Positions 48,263-60,527 of a DNA stretch of 64,000 nt are shown here, one piece after another. A program made the translations under genes and the position numbers. This DNA comes from Branchiostoma floridae (Eukaryota > Chordata > Leptocardii > Amphioxiformes > Branchiostomatidae), in the NCBI RefSeq assembly GCF_000003815.2, contig NC_049979.1:21780518-21844517 (forward strand), written 5' to 3'. The first letter of the stretch is position 1. Each line of letters starts with the position of its first letter. The notes under the pieces are model-generated. The model was not told where the DNA came from. It was given only the letters and a program-made list of their open reading frames with translations, and made no database searches.

Positions 48263-49706
48263 GGGAATGTGTTTTCCGTGACAGGGCGTATTATTACCTA
48301 TTGAACATGAACATGGATCTTTCTCTTGGCGGGTATCGTAGATTCAATGTGCTATAGTTTCTATTACAATGATTCTTTTGGTCGTGTTTTCTTTCGAGTT
48401 GGATCACTTTAGCATTAAAAGTAACATTGAATACCTAAATAGGAACTGTAATACACTACTAAATCAGACAACGTACTGTTCTGCATCACAGTCAGTTTCT
48501 CATCGTTTAATGCCCACGCCACCAACGCGGATTGTTACAAGTTGACCAAGTATATAGGATCGAATGCTGTCCAGACCACCCTCCCACCCCACCCGTTTGT
48601 TACCTTTCTGAATGAAATTTTTTTACTGAAATTTTCTACCGCGAGTAGGAAGCGAACGTTGTACCTCCATACTAGAACATAACTGCTCAATATCATATTC
48701 TATACAGATCAATAGAGCAAAATCCGGGGATGAATTGATACATTTTCCAGGCGACCAGTCTGGTTTCTAAAGGATGACCCTAAGCCTGCAGACTTGGGAC
48801 AAGAAAATCAGGTAGTCAATGCACCTGGGTCCTGCGACAATATGTACAAATAAACGGGGTACCAGTAATAAGCGTTTTGGAGCATTTATCAAAGAGACAG
48901 ACTCCCAGATGTATTAGTGAATTTCGATCATAGCGGCTATATCAAGAGAGCAAATTAGGCTTTTCCTTCTCATATATGATATTATTAGAACGTTCATGAA
49001 GGTTGTACGTCCACAACATTTGAATACGATTCAATCTCTACAACTGGATAAAAATGGAAATCTACTTTCGGACGTTTCGAGGGACATACGTAACTTCTTC
49101 AGCGTCACTAGAATGAACTGGCAGAACAATTCATTACAAGTACAGCTAACTAGAAAAATTGGTTAACACGAAGATCTCTTAGAAGTTTTAACGGGGGTTA
49201 GCATAAACCTTGTAGCATTTTACTCTCCACCTTCACATGTTCTCTAACGTTACATTTCTCTGCACATGAAGGTTTATTCTGTGTGAATAAACAAACTCAG
49301 GCAAAGGGTGACTAACAGTCGGTAAACGTGCATACAGGGAGACATTTACCTTTTGGCAGTAGTCTGGACACTACTGCAAGTTGAACTTCCAATCTCTTCA
49401 CTGCTAACGGTGCTTTTAACAACCATCACTAAACGACTGTTTCCAAAGGGAAAAACCTGTGTAATTTCTCAAGTAAATCATCCCGAAACTGCGCGCGACC
49501 GGTAGCCGGCGCGAGTGGAAATTGACAAAAGCTATCATATATATAACTTGTCTGGCTCGCTATGTCCATGCAATCAACTCGGGATGATACTGTTCACTGG
49601 GCCATGCCATTTGATGTGGCAAGGTATAAATGAGGAAAAACGATTGAAGCAAATGTGTTGCAGCTGCTGATCCCTACTAATACGTGTGTGTGTGGACTTC
49701 ATCTGT
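48263..49706. other. No gene recognised
   Basis: I see no supported exon or element in this stretch. Confidence 0.5.
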
Positions 49707-50055
49707 TATCGGTGGGGTTGTGCGGCTCAGTCGGCAGGGTGTTCGATTCATAAACCAGAGGTTCTGGGTTCGAGTCCGTTGGTGTGCCATCGATCTTGTG
49801 CCGCTGGGAAAGGCACTTTACACGACTTTTCTAACTTCAATCAGATGAAAATGAATGCTTTGGTTAGGACCATCCCTCGGATAAGACGTTAAATGAAGGT
49901 CCCATGTTTGAGGAAAGCCACACCTCAATAACGTTTAAGACCCCACCGCACTTATAGAAAAGAGTAGGGTCCTTCCCGGTACTGTTCAGTACAAACCTGG
50001 TGTGTTATGCCATTAGATGGTATACCGGGCATGCAATACAAACAAACAAAAACCT
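49707..50055 (+). mobile_element. tRNA-derived SINE, copy 3 (most complete)
   Basis: The tRNA-like head has an A box (TGCGGCTCAGTCGGCAGGGT, 49720-49739) and a clear B box (GGTTCGAGTCC, beginning at about 49767), the two halves of a Pol III promoter. Next come GCCGCTGGGAAAGGCACTTT and ACACGACTTTTCTAAC, then CCTCGGATAAGACGTTAAAT, GGTCCCATGTTTGAGGA, an AAAAGAGTAGGG block and a tail ending in ACAAACAAACAAAAA. The order matches the copies at 13026 and 14325. It is non-coding and would depend on a LINE for movement. It is very like the abundant amphioxus SINE I remember. Confidence 0.82.
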
Positions 50056-50860
50056 GCTCTTTGACTTTTCACAGCACTCAGTGGCGATCATCGAGCAACC
50101 ATAAAAAGACCAAAATTCGATTTGTTGGACCCTTGATTTCAGAATCGAAGCATGGTGCACGATGTAAAGTATATGATTCGGAAAACAAGAAAACAGAGTT
50201 TGTTTTGTTTAATATTGAGCAATCAGCAGTATCAGTTTAGGGCGCATGGCCTAGGGAAAATGTTATATTTCCTTTTTTCCGACCTACCCAAGAAAAAACT
50301 GCCAACCCTAGCGTTGTTTTTCGTGGGCAGTGGAGTCACATAGTTTCCAGTTAGAATTTTCTTTCAGCCCGCTTCCTATAGTGACCTCATGCAGTTCAGT
50401 TTTACTTTGTTTTATCAGTATTGTATCACTTGATTTTTCGGTCATAGAAAAAAAAATGACAAAAAGATAATCCCTACTTCCTACCGACCCTACTTTTTTC
50501 AAGACTAAAACAGAACACACAACATTTCTTTCCTAGGCCTAAGTAATGCCTGGTCCAGTATTCGTATTTGTGCATGATTCAGTCACATGTAACACACATA
50601 AATGAAGATTTTGCCCCAATTTGATAATGTATTGTAACACCAATGAGAAAAGTAACCTACAGTATAGAATACAGACACTCGAAATTGGTCTGGAGTCACC
50701 AAGAAATGAGCCCTGAAATTAAATGTTAACCCCGCCGTGTGCCTCCTGTGTAATTCCCTCCCGGACTGGATCGCATCATTTTTCCCACAATCTGCTAGAT
50801 GATTTCATAATTCATGCTAAGTTCGTTATCGCTCAGGTCTTATTCTATTGCACCTGTTCC
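50056..50860. other. No gene recognised
   Basis: I see no supported exon or element before the candidate promoter at 50868. Confidence 0.45.
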
Positions 50861-50867
50861 CAGATGA

Positions 50868-50920
50868 TCACGTGAGGGCGTGTCACGTGACTCTAGAAGG
50901 GGCAAGGTTAGCTATAAAAG
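50868..50920 (+). promoter_or_regulatory. Candidate promoter: two TCACGTGA boxes and TATA
   Basis: Two copies of the palindrome TCACGTGA (50868-50875 and 50883-50890) lie 15 bp apart. The second is GTCACGTGAC, a site type bound by USF, MiT/TFE and related bHLH-Zip factors. TATAAAAG follows at 50913-50920, placing a start site near 50945. The first ATG (50948) opens 30 codons, and a second ATG in the same frame is at 50984 (MKWSWGGGRLYEEEIGKD). The short reading frame could be a first exon, since CT|GTATGA is a possible donor. Confidence 0.42.
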
Positions 50921-51656
50921 AGTCGAGTGGGTGAGAAAGGTAGAGTGATGTTACCGTTTATTTACAAGCGTGTTTCACTTACAATGAAGTGGAGTTGGGG
51001 AGGGGGGCGACTGTATGAAGAAGAAATCGGCAAGGACTGATGGGTCCTGCCGGAGTTAATTACTGCGGGTTCCTCATTACCTACCCGGTAGCCCCGCCCA
51101 CTTTACTGGAGGCAACACCAGTCGGGTAACCCAGTGGGTGACATCAAAGTACGCAGATGCGGCGTGCGTATGGCCGGGCAATTTTTCATTCCTCAACCAA
51201 GACCCCCAGTGCACGCTGAGAAATCGACTGATGTGTGACTGAGACTTACTACCATTGGGAGGCAAAGGCACGTCAGCAAGACATGCAAGAATCCTGCAGA
51301 TTTTATCTCCTTGAGTAATGGCAGTGCCTCTCCATTCTAGCTTCCAGATCAATAGTAACGGGACAGTAGATCTTCAGATGCTGAGGGTTTATAGGCGGTA
51401 TATGATCTCTCCGTTTGACATCTTCAAGGGCAAGTTGCTCGTCAATTGTCCCTTCACAGCTCAATGCTGTTATCCTATGATCTCTAAATACATGATAAAC
51501 ACCTGGCCAGCTGGTACTTGCGACATCTTATCGAACATACCCGCTATTGTGACTTTTTGTAACGACTGACTTCGCCCTGAAGAGCTTGGACAATCTTAAA
51601 CAGCCCGCCCGCTGCGTATAACGTTATGTATCAAGTCATGAACAATAATCCTCGCT

Positions 51657-51774
51657 GCGTTAGCGTTGGCCAGCCGTCGCTAGCCAATCACGTCGCCGTC
51701 CGTGGTCAGAAAGCCTCGTGATTGGTTGACAGCTTCATGTATCTGATTGGCTGATGGCCGGCCAACGCTAACCC
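51657..51774. mobile_element. Fold-back element carrying CCAAT boxes
   Basis: The left arm GCGTTAGCGTTGGCCAGCC...AGCCAATCACG is mirrored by CGTGATTGG...GGCCGGCCAACGCTAACCC. The arms are about 34 bp and imperfect. Three CCAAT/ATTGG boxes lie inside, and an inner pair, CCAATCACG and CGTGATTGG, is itself inverted. It may be a small MITE or a palindromic regulatory block. No target duplication is visible. Confidence 0.55.
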
Positions 51775-52501
51775 AGGAAGAAGGACCGGTGGAATGTCAG
51801 TAAACTGTAGTCGTTCCTTGATATACACAAGGGGTGGTCTGGAGTAAGAGGATTGGATAATCGGATTGGATAACCGGGTTATGACACTTGCGTGGAAATA
51901 TCTATGGGTTTGTACGATCTTATGCTGCAGCAGCGTGACCAACGGGTGTGTACTTGCACAGGGTTGCAAACTTGTGAGAATTAAGTACGAAAATTTCAAG
52001 CCAATCGTAACAAGCCACCGATACATTGTGACTTGTTTTTACCGTTGCCGAGTTATCAGTACAGATAGTCTAAGTTATATGTCATAGTAAATGTTGTAAA
52101 AGAAAAAAATGCGTGTAGCGTACCTAGGTCCATTTTGTGCTAAAGGATATCGAAATACTCTTAATCTGGTATAACAAAAGACTAACAGTTCAATAATACA
52201 TGGATTTTGATTGCCATGAATTAGCCCATACCGTTACCTTTTTCTGGTTTCAAATGGTCTTTTACATGGTAACACTACGAATAAGGACGTTGACTGTTAA
52301 CACTTTGTCCAAACTTAAAAGTGTAACGTTAACGTTTTGTTGAAAAATTATGATTGTCCTGTAATGGAAACAAGCTGACTTGTATTTTATCAAAGGTCTG
52401 TCAAGAATCGACAAGACACGCGACGACAATTTACCACAGCCGCCTGCTATACACCCAGAGAGGACGTCATAAAAGCCAACTGAGCTTTAAATCTACCTTA
52501 C

Positions 52502-52695
52502 AAAATCTTCAAGATTGATATGACATATATATCTCAATTCTTCTAACGCTGGCGCCGTGGAACGGATCACCGTTTTATCACTGGTGGCAGTTTCTGGACG
52601 GCTCAACTTCAGCGATAATGCGGCTTCGGGGTACAATTCCTCCTGTAATTTTTGGGACAGAATCCGCCTGGGGCCAGTTTTCATTCCGTGGCTCG
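52502..52695 (-). CDS. Candidate internal exon, unknown product
   Basis: On the minus strand a strong acceptor (GTATCTCCTTCTTACACGCTGGCAG read as two pieces of a pyrimidine-rich tract) ends at 52696, and a fair donor, GATTTT|GTAAGG, lies at 52502/52501, giving 194 bp. With two leading bases, 64 codons are open and end in phase 0. The peptide looks natural (RRILSQKLQEELYPEAALSL, then ALEELRYICHINLEDF), with an amphipathic helical feel, but I recognise no domain. The same frame is open to about 52951 upstream, starting at a non-ATG codon. Confidence 0.35.
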
Positions 52696-55095
52696 CTGCC
52701 AGCGTGTAAGAAGGAGATACGAATGCCTCGGCTGCGAACAGAGATCTAATTTTACTATAAATCAAGTGCTCGGATTTGGGCCTAGTGTTTAGCTGACAGA
52801 CAACTAAGTTGGTGTGTCTCCGTGAGCAGTACGTAAAGTGACAAACCTTATAGCCTTCTATGGATGGATAGAAAACTGGTTTTAAGACATTTCTAACGAA
52901 ATAGTAACATGTGTTAGGCCTAAGATATCTTGTCTTTGCACAATATTCCAACGCCCAAACCTGATGAAAGGAGTGTGTTAGTTCTTGTGTATTTGAAATG
53001 CATTAGTTAAGTCAATGATTGCTTTGAAGCAATCAAAAGCGTGCCATTAAACTGCTTGTGATTCATTATCAGACGTCAATGCGTCATCTTTAAAGCTTAC
53101 ACGGCATATGTTATGTTTTAGTGTTTCTATGACTGGCTAGAAAAACATTCAAAGAGAGCTTTAAGGCCCTCCACAGAGGAAACGGTCACTGTTTGATTGA
53201 TGAACACTGGATGTCATATTTGATCCTTCCTTATTTCTAGTTTGTTGATGCCGTATACGTACTGACGGGACCACAATAATGCTCTCTTAAGGCCGCTACT
53301 GCTCTTTGAGTGCACTTTGTTATTACTGGCAAATTGCCAGCTTAGCTTCATTAAAAGAATCGATGCGTGTTGTTATTGCTCTTGTTGATTTTCTTTTGGG
53401 TACTGAAAACGCTATCATCTCATGGTGGTTCTTGGGGGCACACAAAAGATCTGAAAATCAGTTTTTAGCAATTTCAAACTGCCTAAAACAGATTATCTTT
53501 TTATCTATCCTCCAAGGTATCTCCCAATGCAGAGGAGTGCATGAGCATATGAAGATAACGTCCGTATGTTTCCCGTGTTTCGTTCCGTTATTTTTATTGC
53601 ACCACGTATTTTTGGGTCGATAGTTTGCCATCCGATATTGGCAAAATGAGAGGGAGGTAATAAATATATATTATTAGTTTATGCTGATAGAGAATCTACC
53701 GCCATAACAGAGCACCCGGGTGGTGGGTACGGTGGTATTACGGGTCGGGTAACGCCCTCTTCCCTTGCCTTTTCTTGTCGGAAACATTTTTGACAGCGTG
53801 CATCACAAGTCACAAGATGTGCGGTTAACCGATGGTTGCTTACAACGACAAGCTTGTTTTCAACAGGACACAATTTGCAAGGACCAATAGCTCGATTTTT
53901 GGGTCAATTCAGTGGTCTTCTGATGTAGCTCCTTCATATAATATTAGGATAAACGTTCTAAGGTCGATCCAGTCGATTCTTCATGCGATTGTTGACCTCC
54001 GAATCGGACGGATGCTTGTCTTTGTACGGGGATTAAAGGCATATGGTACTTACAACTTCAATTGTCTTGTCGTCATTGTTACAAAACGAAGAACAACAAA
54101 AAATAATTATCATTGGTTTTTGAAGGGTCAACATATGAGAGGATAATCGATCGACTGGTCTGCATAATCATGTTCAACAAAGTGTCATCAATTTATGGTC
54201 ATACTCCACAAAGCCCCAGGGAGCAATATCACGAGGCTATTGGTTCTCTCTGTTGAACAAATTATGCGGCATTGATTCATCGAAAGGGTAAACATATATG
54301 AGAAGAAAATTGTCCTTTAGGGAGAGGTGAGAGAAAACGGGTAACAATTAGATAACCAATGTTTCAAACAGCTCATTTTTCAAGAGCTTTGCGTCTTTCC
54401 CTGTCGTAACGAAATAACAGATGATAAAATGACGTCTTACATCCCATTGTAGTAGTACAAGAGTTGTTGTTTATATATCATATATCACAGAGTGACGTCT
54501 GTACGTTACTCAGTAGTCATAAACATTCAAAACTGTTTTGCCATCTCCTATAAAGTAGCTTTTGAGTGGGATTTTCGAGGTGCTATTTCCGGCTATTTGC
54601 AACATCGGCGTGGCAGGAAACTGTGTAATATCAACTAATGAGACTGTACGTGTCTGCCATGTGCATGGGCAGATCCAGTCTGAGTCCGACCGGTGAAGGG
54701 AAATTGAATAGAATACTGACGGTGCTATCGTTCAGGTGTAAAGTGATAAATGAAATTGAGCGGCCAGCCATGCATATCCCCTGCGGTCTGCAATACTTTC
54801 ATTTCATGATATGCGCGTCACTTATTTCAAGATGAAGATTGACCCAGGAGCAAGAATTTAATTATTCCGGTTGAATGCCGATAACTATATATACATTTAT
54901 ATATTTGCAGCTCTTAGTGCTTTTAGTTCTACCATCAACACACTTACATATACAGCAGGTGTGCGATAAAGCAAATATATATCTTTCTCCACCTAACGAC
55001 ATATACACATAATCACAACATAGATCTTTCCTTGGTGTACATAGCACTCGTTACTTGCACCTCGAAGTCCTCCACTGGCAAAAAGATTGCTTGGA
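52696..55095. other. No gene recognised
   Basis: Frames at 53306-53623 and 53832-54146 (about 105 codons each, plus strand) have no convincing splice support and are not called. I see no element with readable ends. Confidence 0.4.
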
Positions 55096-55108
55096 CCTTC
55101 AGACGGTT

Positions 55109-55295
55109 ATAAAAGAGAATAGCATCGTGCTTAAAAACAGAGAGTTGAAAGCAAAGGATGCGCCCCTTCACGTTTAAAGACAGATGGATAGAGGAGCGCC
55201 TCTGTTGTACGCTTACTTACCGGCTATGTGGATATATCCAGGACATCACCAGTGATGCGTTGCCCCCTTCTCTCTTCGTGGTAGGTAAACCGTGA
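55109..55295 (+). promoter_or_regulatory. Candidate TATA promoter with short ORF
   Basis: TATAAAAG at 55109-55116 would set a start near 55139. The first ATG after it (55158-55160) opens 45 codons (MRPFTFKDRWIEERLCCTLT and on) and stops at TGA 55293-55295. A second ATG at 55379 opens 84 codons to 55633 (MKPEHRDTDSFFGGFSYSRT and on) within a CpG-rich stretch. Either may be chance. An apparent acceptor at 55326 and donor at 55284 would leave a 42-bp intron, which is too short. Confidence 0.25.
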
Positions 55296-55633
55296 GCCCC
55301 AATCCTTCATTCACAATACTCTTCAGCCAGTGACAATATTGGAACGTTCCGGGGAGTCAAGTCAGTGTTCTGTTCGGTATGAAGCCCGAACACCGCGACA
55401 CGGACAGTTTCTTCGGCGGCTTCTCTTACTCACGTACGGGTGTCGATAGCGTATTCAACCCGTGCACCCCATCGCTTTCTTATAACCCTCCAAATCGACG
55501 GAAGAGCCTTGCAAGCTGGTACCGATTTTCTACTTTTCCTCTCCAAAATGGACCAGCCCCGACCCAACGAGCTCGAATTATCGAACAAAGCGATCTTTTT
55601 CTACCCCTCGGACGCAAATCAGGCAAACCTTGA

Positions 55634-56748
55634 CAGGTCTAAGCCGTGAGCAATCTGGGCGTCAGTGGCGAATGATCCTATTCCTGCCGTGCAGCTGTTC
55701 CAACAGACGGTGTTGAATTAGAACGCACCGCAAGACGACAGCAGAGAGAGGCACGTCCGTCTGCGCCATTCACAGCCTCAAATAACTTCCGTAACAGGGG
55801 TGGAGGAGGCGAGGTTGGAGCCCAATAGAAATCCCGCATCATCGGAACCGCCAGGGAAAGAGGGGGAGGGCAATCCTACCCTCAGGGAACACAGTTTGGA
55901 GAATCGAATCAGTTTTGTCTTGTCCTCAACGGAAATCAAATATTCAGAAGGATGATTTCCTTTAGATGAAGCGAGGAGCACGAGTGACATATAGAGCCCA
56001 TGTGGCCACCCGGGTGATTACTTCCTTGTTATGCGTGTTTTTTCGCCTGAATATTGTCTGGTGTCCATACACTCATGCCATCAATCTTTGCCTCGTTTAC
56101 CCATGCACAACTCCCTGACGGGGGTGGGTGGTTTACCCAAATGAGAATTCTGTGGAAAACGATCATCTGTCCCCATGACTACCCCGCTACGCGAAGGAAG
56201 AAGACCGCAACTTACTGGTTATTCTAACGGCATCTCTCCCCGAGAACTCACTAATCGCTCTACTTTCGGTTCGTTTGTCTCAAGAATTTCTCCCACCCTT
56301 GGGACAGAAAGGTTAATTACTGGCGGGTCTCGCGGGAATAGAAGAAATGCCTACACACATTTAGCCGCAGCACACATGAAAGGAAAGTGCCTCCAACCGC
56401 CTCGGTGCTTTCTAATAGAATTGCAACTCTCAGTCGAGATTTGTGGTTCTCATTTGTATGAATAGCCTTTCTAAATGTATATGCAGCGGCAGTTTTTTTT
56501 AAAGCTGTAAAGAAGAGATCGGTAACGGCAGACTGCGTTTCTTGTAGGTCTATTATCTCAGATTATGCATCAGATAGCAGTGAGAACGTGCATTTATGAA
56601 ACGATTCCTAAGTTGTTTCTGAGATAAACCTCTTTTCATTACCATTCTCTTGAAGTGGGAATTTAATTACCTCTTTATGTGTCTTTTGTGACCCTACGAC
56701 AAAATCCATAGTCATTTATTGTTCAAATCCTCTCGTTGGGAATAGCTT
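55634..56748. other. No gene recognised
   Basis: GC-rich to about 56400 with open frames on both strands, but I see no splice pair or homology that supports a gene. Confidence 0.4.
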
Positions 56749-56847
56749 AGCTACTGAGGTAGTAGCTTTATAGTCATTTATAACCATAATCAATAACCGT
56801 AAACAGGATTACGGTTAAGATAATAACTATATATCTGTGTGCCTGCT
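56749..56847 (+). ncRNA. let-7-like hairpin, doubtful
   Basis: TGAGGTAGTAGCTTTATAGT at 56755-56774 matches mature let-7 over its first 11 bases, including the whole seed. It then differs by one substitution and a one-base deletion before TATAGT. A partly complementary arm lies at 56821-56846 (TAATAACTATATATCTGTGT, then GCCTGC), and a perfect 9-bp stem (TAACCGTAA / TTACGGTTA, 56794-56802 and 56809-56817) caps the loop. Against it, a local 7-bp hairpin (AGCTACT / AGTAGCT, 56749-56767) competes for the 5' arm, the duplex has several internal loops, and functional let-7 is normally invariant. It may be a diverged copy or coincidence. Confidence 0.2.
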
Positions 56848-59800
56848 CGAGCGCTTAAAACAGTTTGGATGTCGCAAGGCTGTATGGTAATCGTATATAG
56901 ATGGTGTGCAGTACTTCACCCCGAGGCCTGGGGAATACGTGTGGATCACACACGCATCACATGTTCTTTTCATTGCAAACCATTTGACCCCCAAACCAAA
57001 CAGGTAATTATTTAGCATGTAATGGACGCTAAGCTGCTTTCAAAGCGAGGATTATCGTAGCGGCTGTGCATCACGCTACGGGAGCCCTGGTGACGCGTGG
57101 GCTTACATTCCTAATGCCGAGTGCCGGGAAACAGTGCTCTCCACGGAACCTAAACGTACAGTCTTCCCGATATCATTGTTTTTGTACAAGCACCCAACTC
57201 ACATGCAATCTGCGTCAACAGGAAGTTTTCGCCTCCAGGTATCCTGATCCGTAACAGCCCGATATTGCAGTCCTGATTGGATTGAGCTGTCCTTGGTGCT
57301 GATTGCCGAGGCGTGAGGTGTTGTTGTGAACCTCCCTCAGCACAACTTAAGTCTGCCTTGTAAGTTTCCAAAGTGGTTGTTAAATCAATCCTCTCTAAAG
57401 CAATCATTCAAAGCAGTTTTAGATGTTCTGGATATGACCTCGAACAAGCAAGAGACACTATTAGTGTTGTGTTTCTCTGTCCATGCCGCAAAGCAGTGCT
57501 GATCAGTCCATTCTGTAACCTTCTTTTCTCATGATTGAACGCTAAATTTATTTGAAGATGATAATGTCTTTGCGTTCCCATTATCCTTCATTTGCATAGA
57601 TAATCTGTTTGCTCTATTACTCAAAGTACCTCTTTGTCAGAATTCAGGACAATCCGATGCATTGACCAGACGGCATCTTCATCCAGCTACTAACGGTTCG
57701 CCATTTATGTTTCTTCGGTAGTAATCGGACTTTGATTATCCCACCATATCATTTGTAGTCATGATGGCCACTCAGAAACCATCATTAACAAGGCATGAAT
57801 TTCGTGGCCACTTTTTAGACAGTAAAATGGAAATGTTACCATGGAGGTCAGTTAGGAGAGTCCAACCGGACACCTGCAAGGCGAAAGCCATGTGCTTACA
57901 CAAGCTGGTACTAGCAATGTTCTAGCGATATGGGTTATTACCAAGACTCTTTATGTATTTATCTATACATATTACTCGCCCCATGCATTATCGTGATATC
58001 ACTTCCCAAAGGCAGAGAGATAAGCATCCATTGATCCCATTCCTCGGTATTTTATTACTGAATTTCTTATCATCACCTATAATCGGGGGAAAATCCTATT
58101 TTGAGCTTTCGTCTTATAAGCCTTTCGGGTTGCTTTCCAATGTATCGATTTGCGTGAGTTTTTAGGAGTCTCAATTCGTGGGTCTAGGCGTATCAATGAC
58201 GTCTTTGAGTGCCTGGAACGTTCCATGCGTACATTTGTAAAGATGATTAATAACCTCTCACTTTTGGCACATTAGCTTTTAATGTAACGAAAGCTGTCGA
58301 CAAATGTAGCAACCAAGACTCACCTTTTCTGAACCCTCATGGGTCCGCTTCGTTGCCATGTAGAAGTGCATTCAATAATCTTTTTTTCAATACGTTAAAA
58401 CATCTTTGCTTTGTACACGGGAATGGTCGAGTCCAACCATGAATTTCTCCTTGACCCATTGTAAAATAGGTTCCTAAATATTCATTCCATACGTTTACTT
58501 TCTTGCAAAGATGTCGCCAGTGGAATAGTATCTCTCACATTTCAGACTAGCCAACAGAGAGTTTATAATTACTTTGGGGGTGCTGGAAACCTCGCAAGCG
58601 TTATGATCTCAAAAGACTTATTTCTACCTTCGTCTTTCAGATTCCAGGGGAATTGCCGTTGGGAGATTCCCGTTGAAGTACGCCAATACTTAGGTCATGT
58701 TGTCATGCATGTGATAGACACATAGGGATTGCTTGTGTCGAAAATGAGGCGAGTGATAGGTATTTGAAAGAAGGAAAACGGCTTCTTGGGTTGACATCAT
58801 CTCAATAACGTAGTCTGCACGTCCCCTGTGCACTGCGATGACCCAATCAGCCCAAACTTGTTAGTCTACAACATAACTTACGGTCCCAGACAAATCATGA
58901 GACCTTACGTCGATGAAGGTTAGACATCCAGGTCATAAGATACGTCGAAAAGCAGTTACTCAATTGGATATGATTTTGAAAACGGTCAGACGTTTCAGAC
59001 AACCACCCAGTGTCGATGAATGTATCAACTAAGTGTCACCTTTTCTACATCCACATAGGTCCGCTTCGCTTTGTTTCTTTTGTACTACTAAAAATTAGCC
59101 CCCCCCCCCCCATTTTTGGATAATAATTCATAGTTAGGATAAACCTGTTCTCCAACTAGATATCTTTTGCATATCAATTCACAGGTAGCTAGGATATAAA
59201 ACTCTCTCCTACAAGATTTCTAAAGCGTCACTGACGAAAGATACCGGATGGTTGTCGAAAACGTCTGACCGAATCATATCCAGTTGCTTGAGTAACTGCT
59301 TTATGACATGAGACCATGGATCTGCCGCGTTGTCATATCCTTGCCACACATGTCTTCTTGCATTCCAAAAAATGTTACCACAACATGTCATTTGCATTCT
59401 ATCTTAGGGTGTGAAGTTGTAACGGTAATAAAGAAAAAGAGTAACCCATTCCAGTACAGATGAGTTGAATACCATTGCTGAGTTGTCGTCGTTTCCTCTA
59501 CTATTTTACGCACCCTCTACTATTTTTACGCACAAGACCTTTACCAGACTGTCATGTGATGGGGACAAGACAGCGGGCTGCCTCCGTGATCATCCCCTGA
59601 TTAACAAGGTGACTTAATCCTGGTCTATTAAGGTTGGCCAGTGGGCTGTCTAAACCAAAAATAAAACCATCAATATACCATAAGATTCTAACCTTTTCGC
59701 CTGATTCATTAGCAACATTTGCATCTGCCCCGGTCTCTAAAAAAGATCACCCGAATGTGGTGGCTCTTACGTCTTATTTTGAGTTTTCATTAAGGTTGGT

Positions 59801-60312
59801 CGTTTTTACATAGAATCTGAAAAATAAAACCTACTCATACATTATATTTCATACACAGCAACCACTTACATAATGTGTTTTACTTCTTTTTGCAGCCAAT
59901 AAATGTGCAGAATTGAATGATTAAATTGGTGTAAAATTCCCATGAATCATCAAACCGCGAGGCGACATGGGACCACATGGATCGATATAAACGCGTATCA
60001 AACAAGCTGCCGCCATCACGGTAAGGGACCGAGGTTTTTTGTTAATGGAAGATGATAGAAATGCAAATATCCCATGCATTTTGTCACAGACTCCATAGAG
60101 AATACAACAAACAGGTAGACTGTTATCTGTGACTCGACACACCTCTTACATCTTTTCAAAACTTGATTGATTTTCTTCTTTTTATAAAGATGGAAGCCAG
60201 CCAAGTAAAAGCTTAATTGCCGTAAGAAACCCCTACACGGACCATGTCTACAGAAGGCAATGAATTAAATGTCTTCTTGAAATTTCACGATTGATCTTAA
60301 TTTTTTATGACA
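56848..60312. other. No gene recognised
   Basis: It contains two isolated good acceptors on the plus strand: ACCTTCGTCTTTCAG ending 58640, followed by open frames of 16-27 codons, and ACTTCTTTTTGCAG ending 59895. It also holds a C13 run at 59099-59111 and a short direct repeat, CTCTACTATTTTACGCAC (two copies, 59498-59535). There are no supported genes. Confidence 0.4.
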
Positions 60313-60527
60313 AGACGAAAATACATGGTCCCAACTGCGCATGTGCAGAGAAATGCATTGTGGGTTATGTCACTGAGACATAAACAAAACACGTCTGTAC
60401 ATTGTTATGCACAAATCTGGACAAGATTTGGTTACAAGTCATGGCCTTTTACCTTCGACATATGACCCACAGGGCTATTGTCCTTAGATGCACATTCGCA
60501 GTTTGGACCGTGAATCTCCTTATTGGT
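60313..60527. mobile_element. Fold-back element, family 2, copy 2
   Basis: It shares with 47736-47989 the block ATGCATTGTGGGTTATGTC (left arm) and, inverted, GACATATGACCCACAGGGCT (right arm). It also shares the TTGTTATGCACAA-like centre and the right end GAATCTCCTTATTGG (60512-60526). The arms are more diverged than in copy 1, so this is the older copy. It has no coding capacity. Confidence 0.7.

Noticed and set aside
50850-50868. TATTGCACCTGTTCCC, similar to miR-92
   Set aside because: Only eight contiguous bases match and there is no miR-92-type hairpin. An 8-mer match is expected by chance.
55285-55326. Intron joining the 55158 ORF to an exon at 55327
   Set aside because: At 42 bp it is shorter than plausible lancelet introns.
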